Below are positions 26,659-35,602 of a stretch of 64,000 nucleotides of DNA, in pieces. Source of the stretch: Raineyella sp964402325 (GTDB lineage: Bacteria > Actinomycetota > Actinomycetes > Propionibacteriales > Propionibacteriaceae). Within the stretch, counting starts at the first letter, position 1, and each line of letters opens with the position of its first letter. The stretch is taken from the NCBI GenBank assembly GCA_964402325.1, contig CAYOBI010000003.1, positions 1 to 64,000 of the forward strand. Reading direction: 5' to 3'. The notes below the pieces were generated by a model. The model saw only the letters and a program-made list of their open reading frames with translations, had not been told where the DNA came from and did no database searches. The position numbers and the translations under genes are program-made.

Positions 26659-27597
26659 TCAGCGGACGCCGACGAGGCTGCGCGGAGCGGGCTGCTCGAC
26701 CAGGGCGTGGCCCTCCAGGTCGTAGCGCGCCGGCAGGGTCGACAGCCCCTTCTCCCGGTAGAGCTCGACCGACTCGCGCATGCTCTCCAGCACGTACGGG
26801 GGGAACTCCATGCCGTTGCGGTTGGCCCAGACGATCCGGGCCTCGAGCCGGCCGACCTCCCGGGCGTACGCCTCGAGGTCACGGTCCAGGTCGAAGGTGA
26901 CCATCAGGCCGCCGATGTCGCGCTTGTACTCCTCGTCACCGTTGGTGCCGACCATCGCGTACGAGGCGGTGCGCAGCTGCTGGACCAGCCAGCGTTGCCA
27001 GGGCCGCAGCTTGGTGCCGAGCAGCTCGGCGGACATCCGGTAGTAGGCGAAGTGGCCCGGCTCCTGGCGCTTGATGGGATGGATCACCGACTCGGCGACG
27101 GCGTCCTCGCCGATCTCCTTGAGCCGGGCGGTGAAGCTGTTGTACGCCAGCACCGCCTGGCGCTCGGTGGCGGCGCCGGACAGGTAGAACATCATCCGCG
27201 AGACGTCCTGGATCGGGCGCCAGTGCGCCAGCGCGCCGAGCAGCCGGAAGCTCCAGCCGAAGGTCAGCTTCGGGGTGGACGGCGGCAGGCCGACGTCGGT
27301 GCACAGCCGGTCGAGGATCAGGCCGTGCTGGATCTCCTGCGGCTGCCAGACGTCCTGGTAGAAGAACCGGTCGGTCTCGTCGACCCCGGGGATGACGGTG
27401 AGGATCTCCAGGACGTTGCGGTCCACCTCGAGCTCCACCCGGGCAAGGTAGTGGAGGACATGGCCGAAGCGGGTGCGGACCAGTTCCGGGTCGCGCACCG
27501 TACGATCCACCGAGGCGAGCGGGATCGGTGGGTAGAGCTCTCCGAGCCGCTCCACGTGATCACGGATCTTCCCCGGGGTGACCTGCTTTCTTGGCAC
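26659..27597 (-). CDS. Ferritin-like / acyl-desaturase-like diiron protein, unknown function
   Basis: The 312-residue all-helical protein has spaced carboxylate and histidine motifs like a four-helix diiron site: Glu55/57 in RVELEVDR, Glu88-x-x-His91 in QPQEIQHG, Glu145 in ATERQAVLAYN and Glu179-x-x-His182 in RQEPGHFAYYR. That pattern suits ferritin-like oxygenases or acyl-ACP desaturases. It starts with GTG (VPRKQVTPGK). It is a neighbour of infA but transcribed separately upstream of infA's promoter. Substrate not recognised. Confidence 0.7.
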   Translation of the reverse strand: MPRKQVTPGKIRDHVERLGELYPPIPLASVDRTVRDPELVRTRFGHVLHYLARVELEVDRNVLEILTVIPGVDETDRFFYQDVWQPQEIQHGLILDRLCTDVGLPPSTPKLTFGWSFRLLGALAHWRPIQDVSRMMFYLSGAATERQAVLAYNSFTARLKEIGEDAVAESVIHPIKRQEPGHFAYYRMSAELLGTKLRPWQRWLVQQLRTASYAMVGTNGDEEYKRDIGGLMVTFDLDRDLEAYAREVGRLEARIVWANRNGMEFPPYVLESMRESVELYREKGLSTLPARYDLEGHALVEQPAPRSLVGVR

Positions 27598-27708
27598 ACC
27601 CCGATGATATTGACCGGTCGGGCGGTTCCGAAAAGTCGGCCGCCTCCCGGTGCACGGAACGGCACACCGGCCGCGATCGGGCCCTCCGGCCGGGTCCGGG
27701 GACCGGGC

Positions 27709-28086
27709 TCAGAACACCAGCAGCACCGCGAGCAGGACGACCAGCACCAGCAGCGCGCCACCGCCGATCGCCAGCACCAGCAGACCGGCCCGGCCGGGAC
27801 CCTTGATGTCCGCCAGTTCGCCGGGCCGGTTGGTCGTGGTCGAGGCGACGATCGCCGGCTCGTGGTACGTCGGGGCCGCGCCCACCACCTCGACCACCGG
27901 CACCAACTCCCCGAGCGTACGGGCGGCGAACACCCGGTCCAGGGCGGCGTGATAGGCGTCGTCGTCGAGCCTGCCGTCGGTGTAGGCCGCGTTCACCCGC
28001 GCGGTCAGGTCATCGCGCTCCTGGTCGGAGACCGGCTTCGCGGGCTCCGAACGATAGCGGTACGGCACGGGCAGGTTGCTGCTCAT
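27709..28086 (-). CDS. DUF1707 domain protein with C-terminal membrane anchor
   Basis: The 125-residue protein has a DUF1707-type domain at about 20-65 (SDQERDDLTARVNAAYTDGR, then DDDAYHAALDRVFAARTLGEL), a linker, and a hydrophobic helix occupying the last 24 residues (about 102-125). DUF1707 proteins are widespread in actinobacteria, are membrane-linked, and have no established function. It is monocistronic and divergent from yaaA. Confidence 0.88.
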   Translation of the reverse strand: MSSNLPVPYRYRSEPAKPVSDQERDDLTARVNAAYTDGRLDDDAYHAALDRVFAARTLGELVPVVEVVGAAPTYHEPAIVASTTTNRPGELADIKGPGRAGLLVLAIGGGALLVLVVLLAVLLVF

Positions 28087-28151
28087 GGCCCCAGACTAGC
28101 CGGGGCCGGGACACCGCCCGGGCCGGGCCGTGGCGCTGGCATGCTGGGCCG

Positions 28152-28913
28152 GTGTTGATCCTGCTGCCGCCGTCCGAGACCAAGACCCCCCGGACCCACG
28201 GGGCGCCCGCCGACCTCGACGGGCTGTCCTTCCCCGGGCTGGCGGCGGCGCGCCGGACGGTGCTGGCCGCGTTGGCCGAGGTGTCCGCCGCCCCCGGCGC
28301 CACCGGGGTGCTCGGTGTGCCGGACTCGCTGGCGGCGGAGGTCGCCCGCAACACGACGGTGCTGGACTCCCCCGCCACCCCGGTCAGCCGGCTCTACACC
28401 GGGGTGCTGTACGACGCGCTGGACCTGGCCACCCTCACCGGCCCGGCCCGCCGCCGGGCGAACGCCTGGCTGGTGGTGGTGTCGGCGGCGTACGGGGTGC
28501 TACGGCCGACCGACCGGGTCGGCGCCTACCGGCTGGCGATGGACGTCGACCTGCCCGGGGTGGGTCGGCTCGGCCCCTGGTGGCGCGACCGGCTGGCCGA
28601 CGAACTGACCACGGCCGCGGGCGCCGGGCTGGTGGTGGACTGCCGGTCCACCACCTACCTGCCGGCCTGGCACCCGACGGGCGCGACGGCACGGCGCTGG
28701 GTGCGGGTCGTCGTACCGGGGGCCAGCCACCACGCCAAGCACACCCGCGGCCTGGTGGCCCGCCGGCTCTGCGAGCACGGCTCGGCGGCCCGGACCCCCA
28801 CCGCGCTGGCGGCCGAGCTGGCGGCGAGGTTCGAGGTCCGGTTGGGCGCCCCGGCCCGGCCGGGACGCCCGTGGGACCTCAGCGTCACCCCGCCGGGAAC
28901 CGACGCGGCCTGA
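28152..28913 (+). CDS. yaaA: YaaA/DUF328 peroxide-stress family protein
   Basis: The 253-residue protein begins with the family signature LILLPPSETKTP, and continues with SRLYTGVLYDALDL, SAAYGVLRPTDRVGAYRL and HHAKHTRGLVARRL. E. coli YaaA limits iron-driven oxidative damage under peroxide stress. The start is GTG (a TTG follows immediately). The gene ends 3 bp from the convergent PEP carboxykinase-like gene. Confidence 0.9.
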   Translation: MLILLPPSETKTPRTHGAPADLDGLSFPGLAAARRTVLAALAEVSAAPGATGVLGVPDSLAAEVARNTTVLDSPATPVSRLYTGVLYDALDLATLTGPARRRANAWLVVVSAAYGVLRPTDRVGAYRLAMDVDLPGVGRLGPWWRDRLADELTTAAGAGLVVDCRSTTYLPAWHPTGATARRWVRVVVPGASHHAKHTRGLVARRLCEHGSAARTPTALAAELAARFEVRLGAPARPGRPWDLSVTPPGTDAA

Positions 28914-28916
28914 GGC

Positions 28917-31900
28917 TCAGCCCAGCATCGGCTGCAGGCCGAGCTCCCCGACCAGTCCGGCGCGGTAGTCCGGCGCGGACACCCGGGCAAGCTCGGCCCG
29001 GGCCCGGGTCAGCCGGTCCGCCAGGCCGAGACGCTCGGTCACCTCGGCGGCGTCGGAGCGGGCGACGAACCGGGCCAGGTGGTCGACGGCCGCGCCGGCG
29101 CGGCGCACCCGGGCCGTCTGCTGGGCGTCGAGGCGGGCGGCGTACCAGTCGCTGGCCAGCACGTCGTCCCGGGTGAAGAGCTCCCGCACCGTCGGGTCGT
29201 CGAGGGTCCGCCCGTCAGCGGTGGCGCCGAAGGCCATGATCTCCAGCACCGCGCGCAGCGGCGGACAGGCCAGGTCGGCGGTGCCGTCGGCGAAGTACGC
29301 CTTGGCGACCCGCTCGTGGGTGCGGACGATGGTGTCGACGCTCTCGGCGAAGACCGCCGGGTCCTGCAGCTCGGGGCGCAGCATCTCCTCGGTGAAGACC
29401 ACGTCGGGGTGCATGAAGATCCGCCCGAAGTAGGCGGTCGCGAAGCGCTTCGTCATCCGGTAGCCGAGCCGGCCGGCGGCCACCGTACGTCCCTCGACCT
29501 CCAGGTCGCCGACCTTCTCCAGGAAGCCCTGGTCGACCAGCGTCCGAGCGTCCCGCTCGGCCTCGCTCATCCGCGAGAACACCTCCGGCACCAGCAGGCT
29601 GATGTCGTGGTCGACCCGGACCTTGGGGCCGAGGTAGCCGGCGGAGGACAGCCAGCCGTCGTAGCCGGTGAGGATGTACGACAGCAGGGCCGCGTTGAGG
29701 TCGAACACCGCGGGCAGCGCGTTGAACGGGCCCTTGGTCAGCGCACCCTCGGAGCCCGCGCCGGTGGTCGACGGCGACTTGCCGGTCATCGAACTGATGA
29801 ACTCCATGAACAGTTCCGGCAGCTCGAGGTAGTGCAGCGGGTTGAAGGCGCACAGCGGCGGGACGCCGGGCTCGGGCGGGTTGTTCCGCCGCCCCGCGGC
29901 GACCAGGTCGACCGGGGTGGGCGCCGGCCGCGAGGTGGGCAGGCGCCTGTGCAGGTGCACCGCCAGGTCGGCCTTCGCGGTCTCGCCCGGGTCGGCGATA
30001 TCGGGCCGGACCTGCAGGTAGCGGGGGTTCTTCGACGGCTTCCCGTCGACCAGCCGCGGCTGGGCCGAGCACACCCACCAGGCGGGGGTCTGCTCGTCGG
30101 GCAGCGCGGCGACCCGCCGGATCAGGTCCTGCGCAGGCTCGCTGAAGGTACTGAAGTCGACCGCGTCGTCGCGCATCTCGCGGGCCTCGCGGTGGTCGAG
30201 CGGCTGGAAGTTGGACAGGAAGGTGTCGGGCCGGGCGATGTCGCGCTCGGCCTGCTTGTCGTATCCGCGGTGGATGGCGTCGTCGGGGCGCTGGAAGAGC
30301 AGCCGCTCGCAGTTGGTGACCACCTTGCGGGACCGGTCACCGGGGAGACCGAGCACCGCCGCCGGGACCACCGTGCTGGCCGTGATGTCGTCCTCGGTCT
30401 GCACCTTGACGGCCGGGCTGAAGTCGGGCCGCAGGCTGAACAGCCGCCACGACCCGTCCTGGTCGAAGCCGACCCGCAGCATGTTGACGATCACCTTGTC
30501 GCCGTCCAGCCGCAGGGCGTTGCCGGAGCGGCCGTTCATGATGCCGACGGTGAAGTGCCGGCGCCAGTCGGCGCCCCACTCCGGGCGGTAGGAGCGCTTG
30601 ACGACGAAAACGAGTTCCTTGATGTGCTGCGGGATCGACCGCAGCCACTCGTTGTACTCCCAGGTGTAGTCCTCCGACGGCGTGAGCAGCTTGATCACGC
30701 TGCCGATGCTGCGCCGGTCGCTGAGCACCTCACGGTGGTCGGTGCCGTTGCGCGCCGGGTCGGCGAAGCGGTTGGTGAAGTCGCGGGCCAGGATCGAGGC
30801 GACGGTCTCGATGTCGGCGTCGAAGTCCTTGACGTACGCGTTGCCGTACACGAAGGCGTCGGTGATGGCCTTGGAGATCTCCGACTTGCCGCCGCCGGAG
30901 ACCGTGCTCGGTTTGTGGCAGGCGGTCGAGCCGGCCGAGGTGCCGATCAGGCTCCACTGGGTGGGGTCGACGTCGGACTGTGCCATCCGGATCCGGTAGC
31001 CGTGCGGCCCGACGTACGTACGGTCGGCGCGCAGCGGGACGGCGGCGCGACCGCCGTGGCCGTCGGCCCAGGAGACCGACCGGTCGCGGATGCTGAAGAA
31101 CGCCTGGCCCGGGACCAGCACGACCGACGGGTCGTCCGGGTCGAGTGCGTGGCCCTCCGGCTGCAGGACGAAGCGGCCCTCCTCGCGGGCGAGCACGTCG
31201 GCGAGGTCCCAGTCGTCGCCGGCGAGTTTGTCGTAGTACTCCTGCCCGACGAGGTAGCTCGGGAACACCAGCGCACCACCGGAGTGCTCCTCCTCCGCAC
31301 CCCCGACAAGGTTGGCCGAGTAGCCGATCTGCGTCTTCACCTCCTTCTTGCAATAGCCGAAGTAGTTGTCGGCGATGACGGTGACGATGACGCCGGAGGC
31401 GGTCCGGGCACAGATCTTGAAGGCCTTGCCGCCGTTGTAGAGCTCGTCCTCGGTCTGCCAGCACTGCCCGTCGCGGCGCTCGCGCTCGGTGGCCTCGTCC
31501 CGGTGCGGGAGGCCGAGGTCACGCTTGGTCATGTGGATCAGGTGCGGGGCGAGGATGACGCAGCCCGTGGTGCCGGTCCAGTGCTCCGGGTCGAGCGCGG
31601 CGTCGTTCTCCGGCAGCTGCGGGTCACCGGCGTTGCCGAAGATGCCCTCGACGAAGTCGAGGTTGCTGACCAGGCCGCCGGGGACGATGAAGCGCACCTC
31701 CATCGTCCGCTGGGCGGACACGCCGGGCACCTCGGGGACCACGACCGGTCGCATCAGCAGCGAGACGAAGGTCCGCGCCGGGGTGTCGGAGCCAGCGGTC
31801 CAGGGCAGTTCCAGGGCCTCGGCCGGCGGCTGCAGGGCCAGCTCGAGCAGGCGGGCGAAGACGTCCTTGCGGACGCTGATCTTGTCGTCGGGGATCGGCA

Positions 31901-32312
31901 GCCCGCCCTGCGCGACGTGGAACACGCCGGCGGTGGTGCGCCGGTCGTTGACCGGGTTGTGCAGCACGCCGTTGGCCAGCCGGTAGCTGTGCACGTACGG
32001 CGACGTGAACGAGTCGCCGTCCTGCGGCAGCGACAGGCCACGGGCCAGGCCGGCCTGGTCGAGGACGAAGGTGGTGGCGGGCAGATGCGGACGCACCGGC
32101 GCGTCGGCGAGGTAGTCGTCGAGGAACGCCTGGATCCGGGAGTCGACCGGGCAGAGCTGGTCGAGCAGGCGGCGGCCGATCTCACGCTGCCGGGCCAGCA
32201 GGGGCGCGACGAGCCGGGTCTCCGCACCCCCGGCGCTGCCCTCGGCCACGGGCAGGCCGAGGAGTGCCAGGCGCACGTTGATCGCGGCGGCATGCACGTC
32301 AGAATTCACCAT
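28917..32312 (-). CDS. PPi-type phosphoenolpyruvate carboxykinase (PEP carboxytransphosphorylase)
   Basis: The 1131-residue protein matches the large PPi-dependent PEPCK family known from propionibacteria and Entamoeba, which interconverts PEP + CO2 + Pi with oxaloacetate + PPi. The size fits (family about 1100-1200 residues; GTP- and ATP-PEPCK are 530-630). Visible conserved-looking segments include NYFGYCKKEVKTQIGYSAN (about 316-334), EEEHSGGALVFPSY, a phosphate-loop-like STVSGGGKSEISK (469-481) and a basic VFVVKRSYRPEWGADW (about 569-584). The start is the ATG before VNSDVHAAAIN; an upstream in-frame extension overlaps the promoter region. Assignment rests on length and recalled family features, so it needs a profile search. 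Confidence 0.68.
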   Translation of the reverse strand: MVNSDVHAAAINVRLALLGLPVAEGSAGGAETRLVAPLLARQREIGRRLLDQLCPVDSRIQAFLDDYLADAPVRPHLPATTFVLDQAGLARGLSLPQDGDSFTSPYVHSYRLANGVLHNPVNDRRTTAGVFHVAQGGLPIPDDKISVRKDVFARLLELALQPPAEALELPWTAGSDTPARTFVSLLMRPVVVPEVPGVSAQRTMEVRFIVPGGLVSNLDFVEGIFGNAGDPQLPENDAALDPEHWTGTTGCVILAPHLIHMTKRDLGLPHRDEATERERRDGQCWQTEDELYNGGKAFKICARTASGVIVTVIADNYFGYCKKEVKTQIGYSANLVGGAEEEHSGGALVFPSYLVGQEYYDKLAGDDWDLADVLAREEGRFVLQPEGHALDPDDPSVVLVPGQAFFSIRDRSVSWADGHGGRAAVPLRADRTYVGPHGYRIRMAQSDVDPTQWSLIGTSAGSTACHKPSTVSGGGKSEISKAITDAFVYGNAYVKDFDADIETVASILARDFTNRFADPARNGTDHREVLSDRRSIGSVIKLLTPSEDYTWEYNEWLRSIPQHIKELVFVVKRSYRPEWGADWRRHFTVGIMNGRSGNALRLDGDKVIVNMLRVGFDQDGSWRLFSLRPDFSPAVKVQTEDDITASTVVPAAVLGLPGDRSRKVVTNCERLLFQRPDDAIHRGYDKQAERDIARPDTFLSNFQPLDHREAREMRDDAVDFSTFSEPAQDLIRRVAALPDEQTPAWWVCSAQPRLVDGKPSKNPRYLQVRPDIADPGETAKADLAVHLHRRLPTSRPAPTPVDLVAAGRRNNPPEPGVPPLCAFNPLHYLELPELFMEFISSMTGKSPSTTGAGSEGALTKGPFNALPAVFDLNAALLSYILTGYDGWLSSAGYLGPKVRVDHDISLLVPEVFSRMSEAERDARTLVDQGFLEKVGDLEVEGRTVAAGRLGYRMTKRFATAYFGRIFMHPDVVFTEEMLRPELQDPAVFAESVDTIVRTHERVAKAYFADGTADLACPPLRAVLEIMAFGATADGRTLDDPTVRELFTRDDVLASDWYAARLDAQQTARVRRAGAAVDHLARFVARSDAAEVTERLGLADRLTRARAELARVSAPDYRAGLVGELGLQPMLG

Positions 32313-32426
32313 GCGACTATTGTTCCCGCGCCGCGGCGCCGGAAAAGGGGGCCCCGCCACGTTGGTCCGACCATCGACGGCGTAGGGTACGCCGCCCTCC
32401 GCCCGCTGTCCGGGGAATCAGCCCAG

Positions 32427-32477
32427 CCGGCCGTTCAGCCCAACCGGCCGTTCAGCCCAACCAGCCGTTCAGCCCAA
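32427..32477. repeat. Three tandem 17-bp repeats over the stop codon of the ABC ATPase gene
   Basis: CCGGCCGTTCAGCCCAA occurs twice exactly and a third time with one mismatch (CCAGCCGTTCAGCCCAA), head to tail. The third copy contains the ATPase stop codon; each unit carries the same Leu-Gly-stop end, so this looks like tandem duplication of the gene's 3' end. Confidence 0.9.
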
Positions 32478-33284
32478 CAGCGTACGGTCGCTGAGCGCCT
32501 CGGTGGCCCCGCGGACCTTGCCGAACTCCTTGAGCAGATCGGGGACGGTCGCCTTCGCCTTGGCCTCGGCGTCGATCTCGAAGATCACGTCACCCTCGTG
32601 CATCATGATCAGCCGGTTGCCGAGCTGCAGCGCCTGCTCCATGTTGTGGGTGACCATCAGCGCCGTGAGGCCGTGCCGCTGGACCGCGTCGCCGGTGAGC
32701 CGGGTGACCAGGGCGGCCCGCTGCGGGTCGAGGGCGGCGGTGTGCTCGTCGAGAAGCAGGATCTCGGGCTCGCTGAAGGTGGCCATCAGCAGCGACAGGG
32801 CCTGCCGCTGGCCGCCGGACAGCATCCCGACCCGTACGCCCAGCCGGTCCTCGAGGCCGAGCTCGAGGGTGGCGAGCTCCTCGCGGAACCGCTCGCGCTT
32901 GCGGGCGGAGACGCCGTGGCGCAGCCCGCGCCGCCGGCCGCGGGACAGCGCCATCGCGAGGTTCTGCTCGATGGTCATGTGCGGGGAGGTGCCGGCCATC
33001 GGGTCCTGGAAGACCCGGCTGATGTAGCGGGCCCGCTGGAAGTCGGCGAGCCGGGACACCTCGCGGCCGTCGATCCGGATGCTGCCGGCCTCGGGACGGT
33101 GCACGCCGGCGATCACGTTCAGCAAGGTCGACTTGCCGGCGCCGTTGGAGCCGATGATGGTGACGAAGTCCCCCTCGTCGAGGGTGAGCGACACGCTCTT
33201 GAGGGCCACCCGCTCGTTGACCGTGTGCGGGTAGAAGACCTTGGTGACGTTGGTCAGCTCGAGCTTCGCCTCGTGGGTCGTCAT
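32469..33284 (-). CDS. ABC importer ATP-binding protein (TrpX/DUF534-associated family)
   Basis: The 271-residue ATPase has Walker A GSNGAGKST, a Q-loop FQDPMAGTS, signature LSGGQRQ, Walker B ILLLDEHTAALDP and the H-loop TALMVTHN. The DEHTAALDP form is typical of ATPases paired with TrpX-type lipoproteins and branched-chain-like permeases. The start is the ATG with GAGGAG 8 nt upstream. It overlaps the permease stop by 4 bp (ATGA). The three-gene operon order is lipoprotein, permease, ATPase. Confidence 0.92.
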   Translation of the reverse strand: MTTHEAKLELTNVTKVFYPHTVNERVALKSVSLTLDEGDFVTIIGSNGAGKSTLLNVIAGVHRPEAGSIRIDGREVSRLADFQRARYISRVFQDPMAGTSPHMTIEQNLAMALSRGRRRGLRHGVSARKRERFREELATLELGLEDRLGVRVGMLSGGQRQALSLLMATFSEPEILLLDEHTAALDPQRAALVTRLTGDAVQRHGLTALMVTHNMEQALQLGNRLIMMHEGDVIFEIDAEAKAKATVPDLLKEFGKVRGATEALSDRTLLG

Positions 33285-34231
33285 CGCGCGCACTCCTCGG
33301 CGGCGTCCGCCGACACGGCGGCGGCACCCTCGTCGTACGGTTCGGTCAGCTTCTGCAGCCGCTCCTGTCGTCGGGCCACCAGCCGGCGGACCACGTCCCA
33401 GCGCGGCAGCAGCAGCGCGACCACCACCAGGACGGCGGAGATCAGCTTCATGTCGTTGGGGTTGAAGCCGATCATCAGGGCGAGCTGGATCACCACCCGG
33501 TAGATCACCGAGCCGACCACCACGGCCGCGGCGGCGACGACGACCGTACGCTGCCCGAAGATCGCCTGGCCGATGATCACCGAGGCCAGGCCGGCGACGA
33601 TCAGGCCGATGCCCATGCCGATGTCGGCGAAGCCCTGGTACTGGGCGATCAGCGCGCCGCAGAGGGCGACCAGGCCGTTGGAGAGGGACAGCCCGATGAT
33701 CTTCATCCGGTCGGTGTTCACCCCCAACGAGCGGATCATCGCCTGGTTGTCACCGGTGGCCTGCATCGCCAGGCCGAAGTCCGTCGATAGCAGCCAGACC
33801 AGCGCGGCGGTGAGCAGGGCCCCCAGGCCGAGGAAGATCAGCACCGAGACCGGGGTGCCGAGCAGCTTGGCGTCCCGCAGCGGGGTGATGATCGTCTCCG
33901 CGCGCAGCAGCGGCACGTTGGCCCGGCCCATGATCCGCAGGTTGATCGAGTAGAGCGCGATCTGGGTCAGAATGCCGGCGAGCAGCGGGTTGATGCCACC
34001 CTTGGCGTGCAGCACGCCGGTGACCGCCCCGGCGGCCAGGCCGACGACGATGGCGGCCCCGGTGGCCAGCCAGGGGTCGACGCCGGCGACGATGAGCGCG
34101 GCGGTGGTCGCTGCCCCGCTGGTGAACGAACCGTCGACGGTCAGGTCGGCGAAGTCGAGGATCCGGAAGGAGATGTAGACCCCCAACGCCATCACGGCGA
34201 AGATCAGTCCCAGGTCCAGGGCGACGATCAT
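33281..34231 (-). CDS. ABC importer permease
   Basis: The 316-residue membrane protein has about eight or nine hydrophobic segments and the permease features FADLTVDGSF, ALCGALIAQYQGFADIGMG and ASVIIGQAIFG, as in the branched-chain amino acid / TrpX-associated permease family. The ATG at 34231 has a strong GGAGGG site; upstream in-frame translation is Arg/Pro-rich and rejected. It sits 121 bp downstream of the lipoprotein gene. Confidence 0.92.
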   Translation of the reverse strand: MIVALDLGLIFAVMALGVYISFRILDFADLTVDGSFTSGAATTAALIVAGVDPWLATGAAIVVGLAAGAVTGVLHAKGGINPLLAGILTQIALYSINLRIMGRANVPLLRAETIITPLRDAKLLGTPVSVLIFLGLGALLTAALVWLLSTDFGLAMQATGDNQAMIRSLGVNTDRMKIIGLSLSNGLVALCGALIAQYQGFADIGMGIGLIVAGLASVIIGQAIFGQRTVVVAAAAVVVGSVIYRVVIQLALMIGFNPNDMKLISAVLVVVALLLPRWDVVRRLVARRQERLQKLTEPYDEGAAAVSADAAEECAR

Positions 34232-34352
34232 GCGCCCCCCTCCTTCTCTCTGTGTGTCGTACGGTGCTCCCCCGCGCCGGGTGCGGGCGGGGAGGCCGGG
34301 CTCGACGGCGGCCGCCGGGCGAGAGTCCTCACCCGACGGCCGCCGGCGACGG

Positions 34353-35339
34353 TCAGTAGGTCGTCGCGGCCTGCTTGACCAGGTCGTCGGGGATGGTGAC
34401 ACCCATCCGTTCGGCGGCGGCCTTGTTGATCACCAGCTGGACGTCGGCCTGCGACTCGACCGGCATGGTGGCCGGCTTCGCGCCCTGGGTGAGGATCTTG
34501 ACGGCCATCTGGCCGGTCTGGTACCCGAGCTTGGTGTAGTCGATGCCGTACGTGGCGACGGCGCCGCTCTTGACCGAGTCACCCTCACCGGCGATCACCG
34601 GGATCTTCTTGCTCTCGCCGACCTGGATCACCGAGGCCAGTGCCGAGACCACGACATTGTCCGTCGGGACGTAGATGGCGTCCACCCCGGACAGGGACTG
34701 GGCGCCCTGGAGCACCTCGGAGGAGTTCGAGACGGCGGACTCCTTGACGGTCAGGCCCTCCTTGGCGGCCGCCTCCTTGGCCAGCTTCACCTGCACGCTG
34801 GAGTTGACCTCACCGGAGCTGTAGATGATGCCGACCGTGGTGGCCGTGGGCTTGAGCTGCTTGACCAGGCTGATCTGCTTGGCGACCGGGTTGAGGTCAG
34901 TGGTGCCGGTGACGTTGCCGCCGGGGGCGTCGAGGGACTTCACCAGCTGGGCGGCGACCGGGTCGGTGACCGCGGTGAACAGGATCGGGGTGTCGGTGAT
35001 CGCCTGAGCCGCGGCCTGCGAGGTCGGGGTGGCGATGGCGAGGACGAGGTCCTTCTTGTCGGTGGCGAACTTGGTGGCGATCGAGGTCGCCGTCGCCTGG
35101 TCGCCCTGGGCGTTCTGCTCGTCGTAGTCGATCGTGAGACCGGCGTCGGCCAGGGCCTTCTTGAAACCTTCCCGGGAGGCGTCCAGCGACGGGTGCGAGA
35201 CGATCTGGGTGATCCCGACCTTGTACGTCTTCGACGCCGACGGCTGGGACCCCGCGGTCGAAGCGGAGTTGCCGCAGGCGGCGAGGAGCATCGTGGCGGC
35301 GGCGATCGCGCCGACGACGCCGAGACGGGCTGACTTCAT
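34353..35339 (-). CDS. ABC substrate-binding lipoprotein, TrpX/DUF534-like
   Basis: The 328-residue protein has a lipoprotein signal peptide ending in LLAAC (lipidated Cys22), then a Ser/Thr linker. Its two-domain body has the ABC_sub_bind features KVGITQIVSHPSLDASREGFK, FTAVTDPVAAQLV, GTTDLNPVAKQI and PVIAGEGDSVKSGAVATYGIDY. Some relatives bind tryptophan or tyrosine; the ligand here is unknown. An AGGAAAGGA site precedes the ATG, and the frame upstream is not supported. Confidence 0.93.
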   Translation of the reverse strand: MKSARLGVVGAIAAATMLLAACGNSASTAGSQPSASKTYKVGITQIVSHPSLDASREGFKKALADAGLTIDYDEQNAQGDQATATSIATKFATDKKDLVLAIATPTSQAAAQAITDTPILFTAVTDPVAAQLVKSLDAPGGNVTGTTDLNPVAKQISLVKQLKPTATTVGIIYSSGEVNSSVQVKLAKEAAAKEGLTVKESAVSNSSEVLQGAQSLSGVDAIYVPTDNVVVSALASVIQVGESKKIPVIAGEGDSVKSGAVATYGIDYTKLGYQTGQMAVKILTQGAKPATMPVESQADVQLVINKAAAERMGVTIPDDLVKQAATTY

Positions 35340-35520
35340 CGCTGTGGGTCCTTTCCTCTGCGGCGCGCCTTCGCACCACCGTGTCACTGCGGGCTCATTC
35401 TGCCCCGTCGCCGACCCGGCATCCGGCCGGTAAGACGGTCCCGAAGGTACCAATCGGGTGACATCGCGGCCCGTCGAGGACGTGGTACGGCCCGGCGTCG
35501 TGCCGCACACCAAACCGAAC

Positions 35521-35602
35521 CGCATCACTTCGTATTGACTTTGATGAAGAGATATATAAGCTCATACGCAGTTCAACTCGCCACCTCCCGGAGGTCCTCA
35601 CC
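35521..35602. promoter_or_regulatory. AT-rich divergent regulatory region
   Basis: A roughly 50-bp AT-rich island in a 71% G+C background, containing TATATA (35553-35558) and possible hexamers on both strands: plus TTGATG-N16-CATACG (35541-35568) and minus TTGAAC-N16-TATCTC. It lies between the divergent ABC importer operon and the DUF4395 gene, whose GGAGG site is at 35590. The exact promoters cannot be decided. Confidence 0.4.

Noticed and set aside
29079..33503. A 1474-codon plus-strand open frame opposite the PEP carboxykinase and ABC ATPase genes
   Set aside because: It runs across two real minus-strand genes and the gap between them, is Gly/Val/Arg-rich and matches no family; it is a codon-bias shadow.
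35535..35560. TTGACT with TATATA as a plus-strand promoter
   Set aside because: The spacing is only 12 bp, too short for a -35/-10 pair; kept only as part of a general AT-rich regulatory region.
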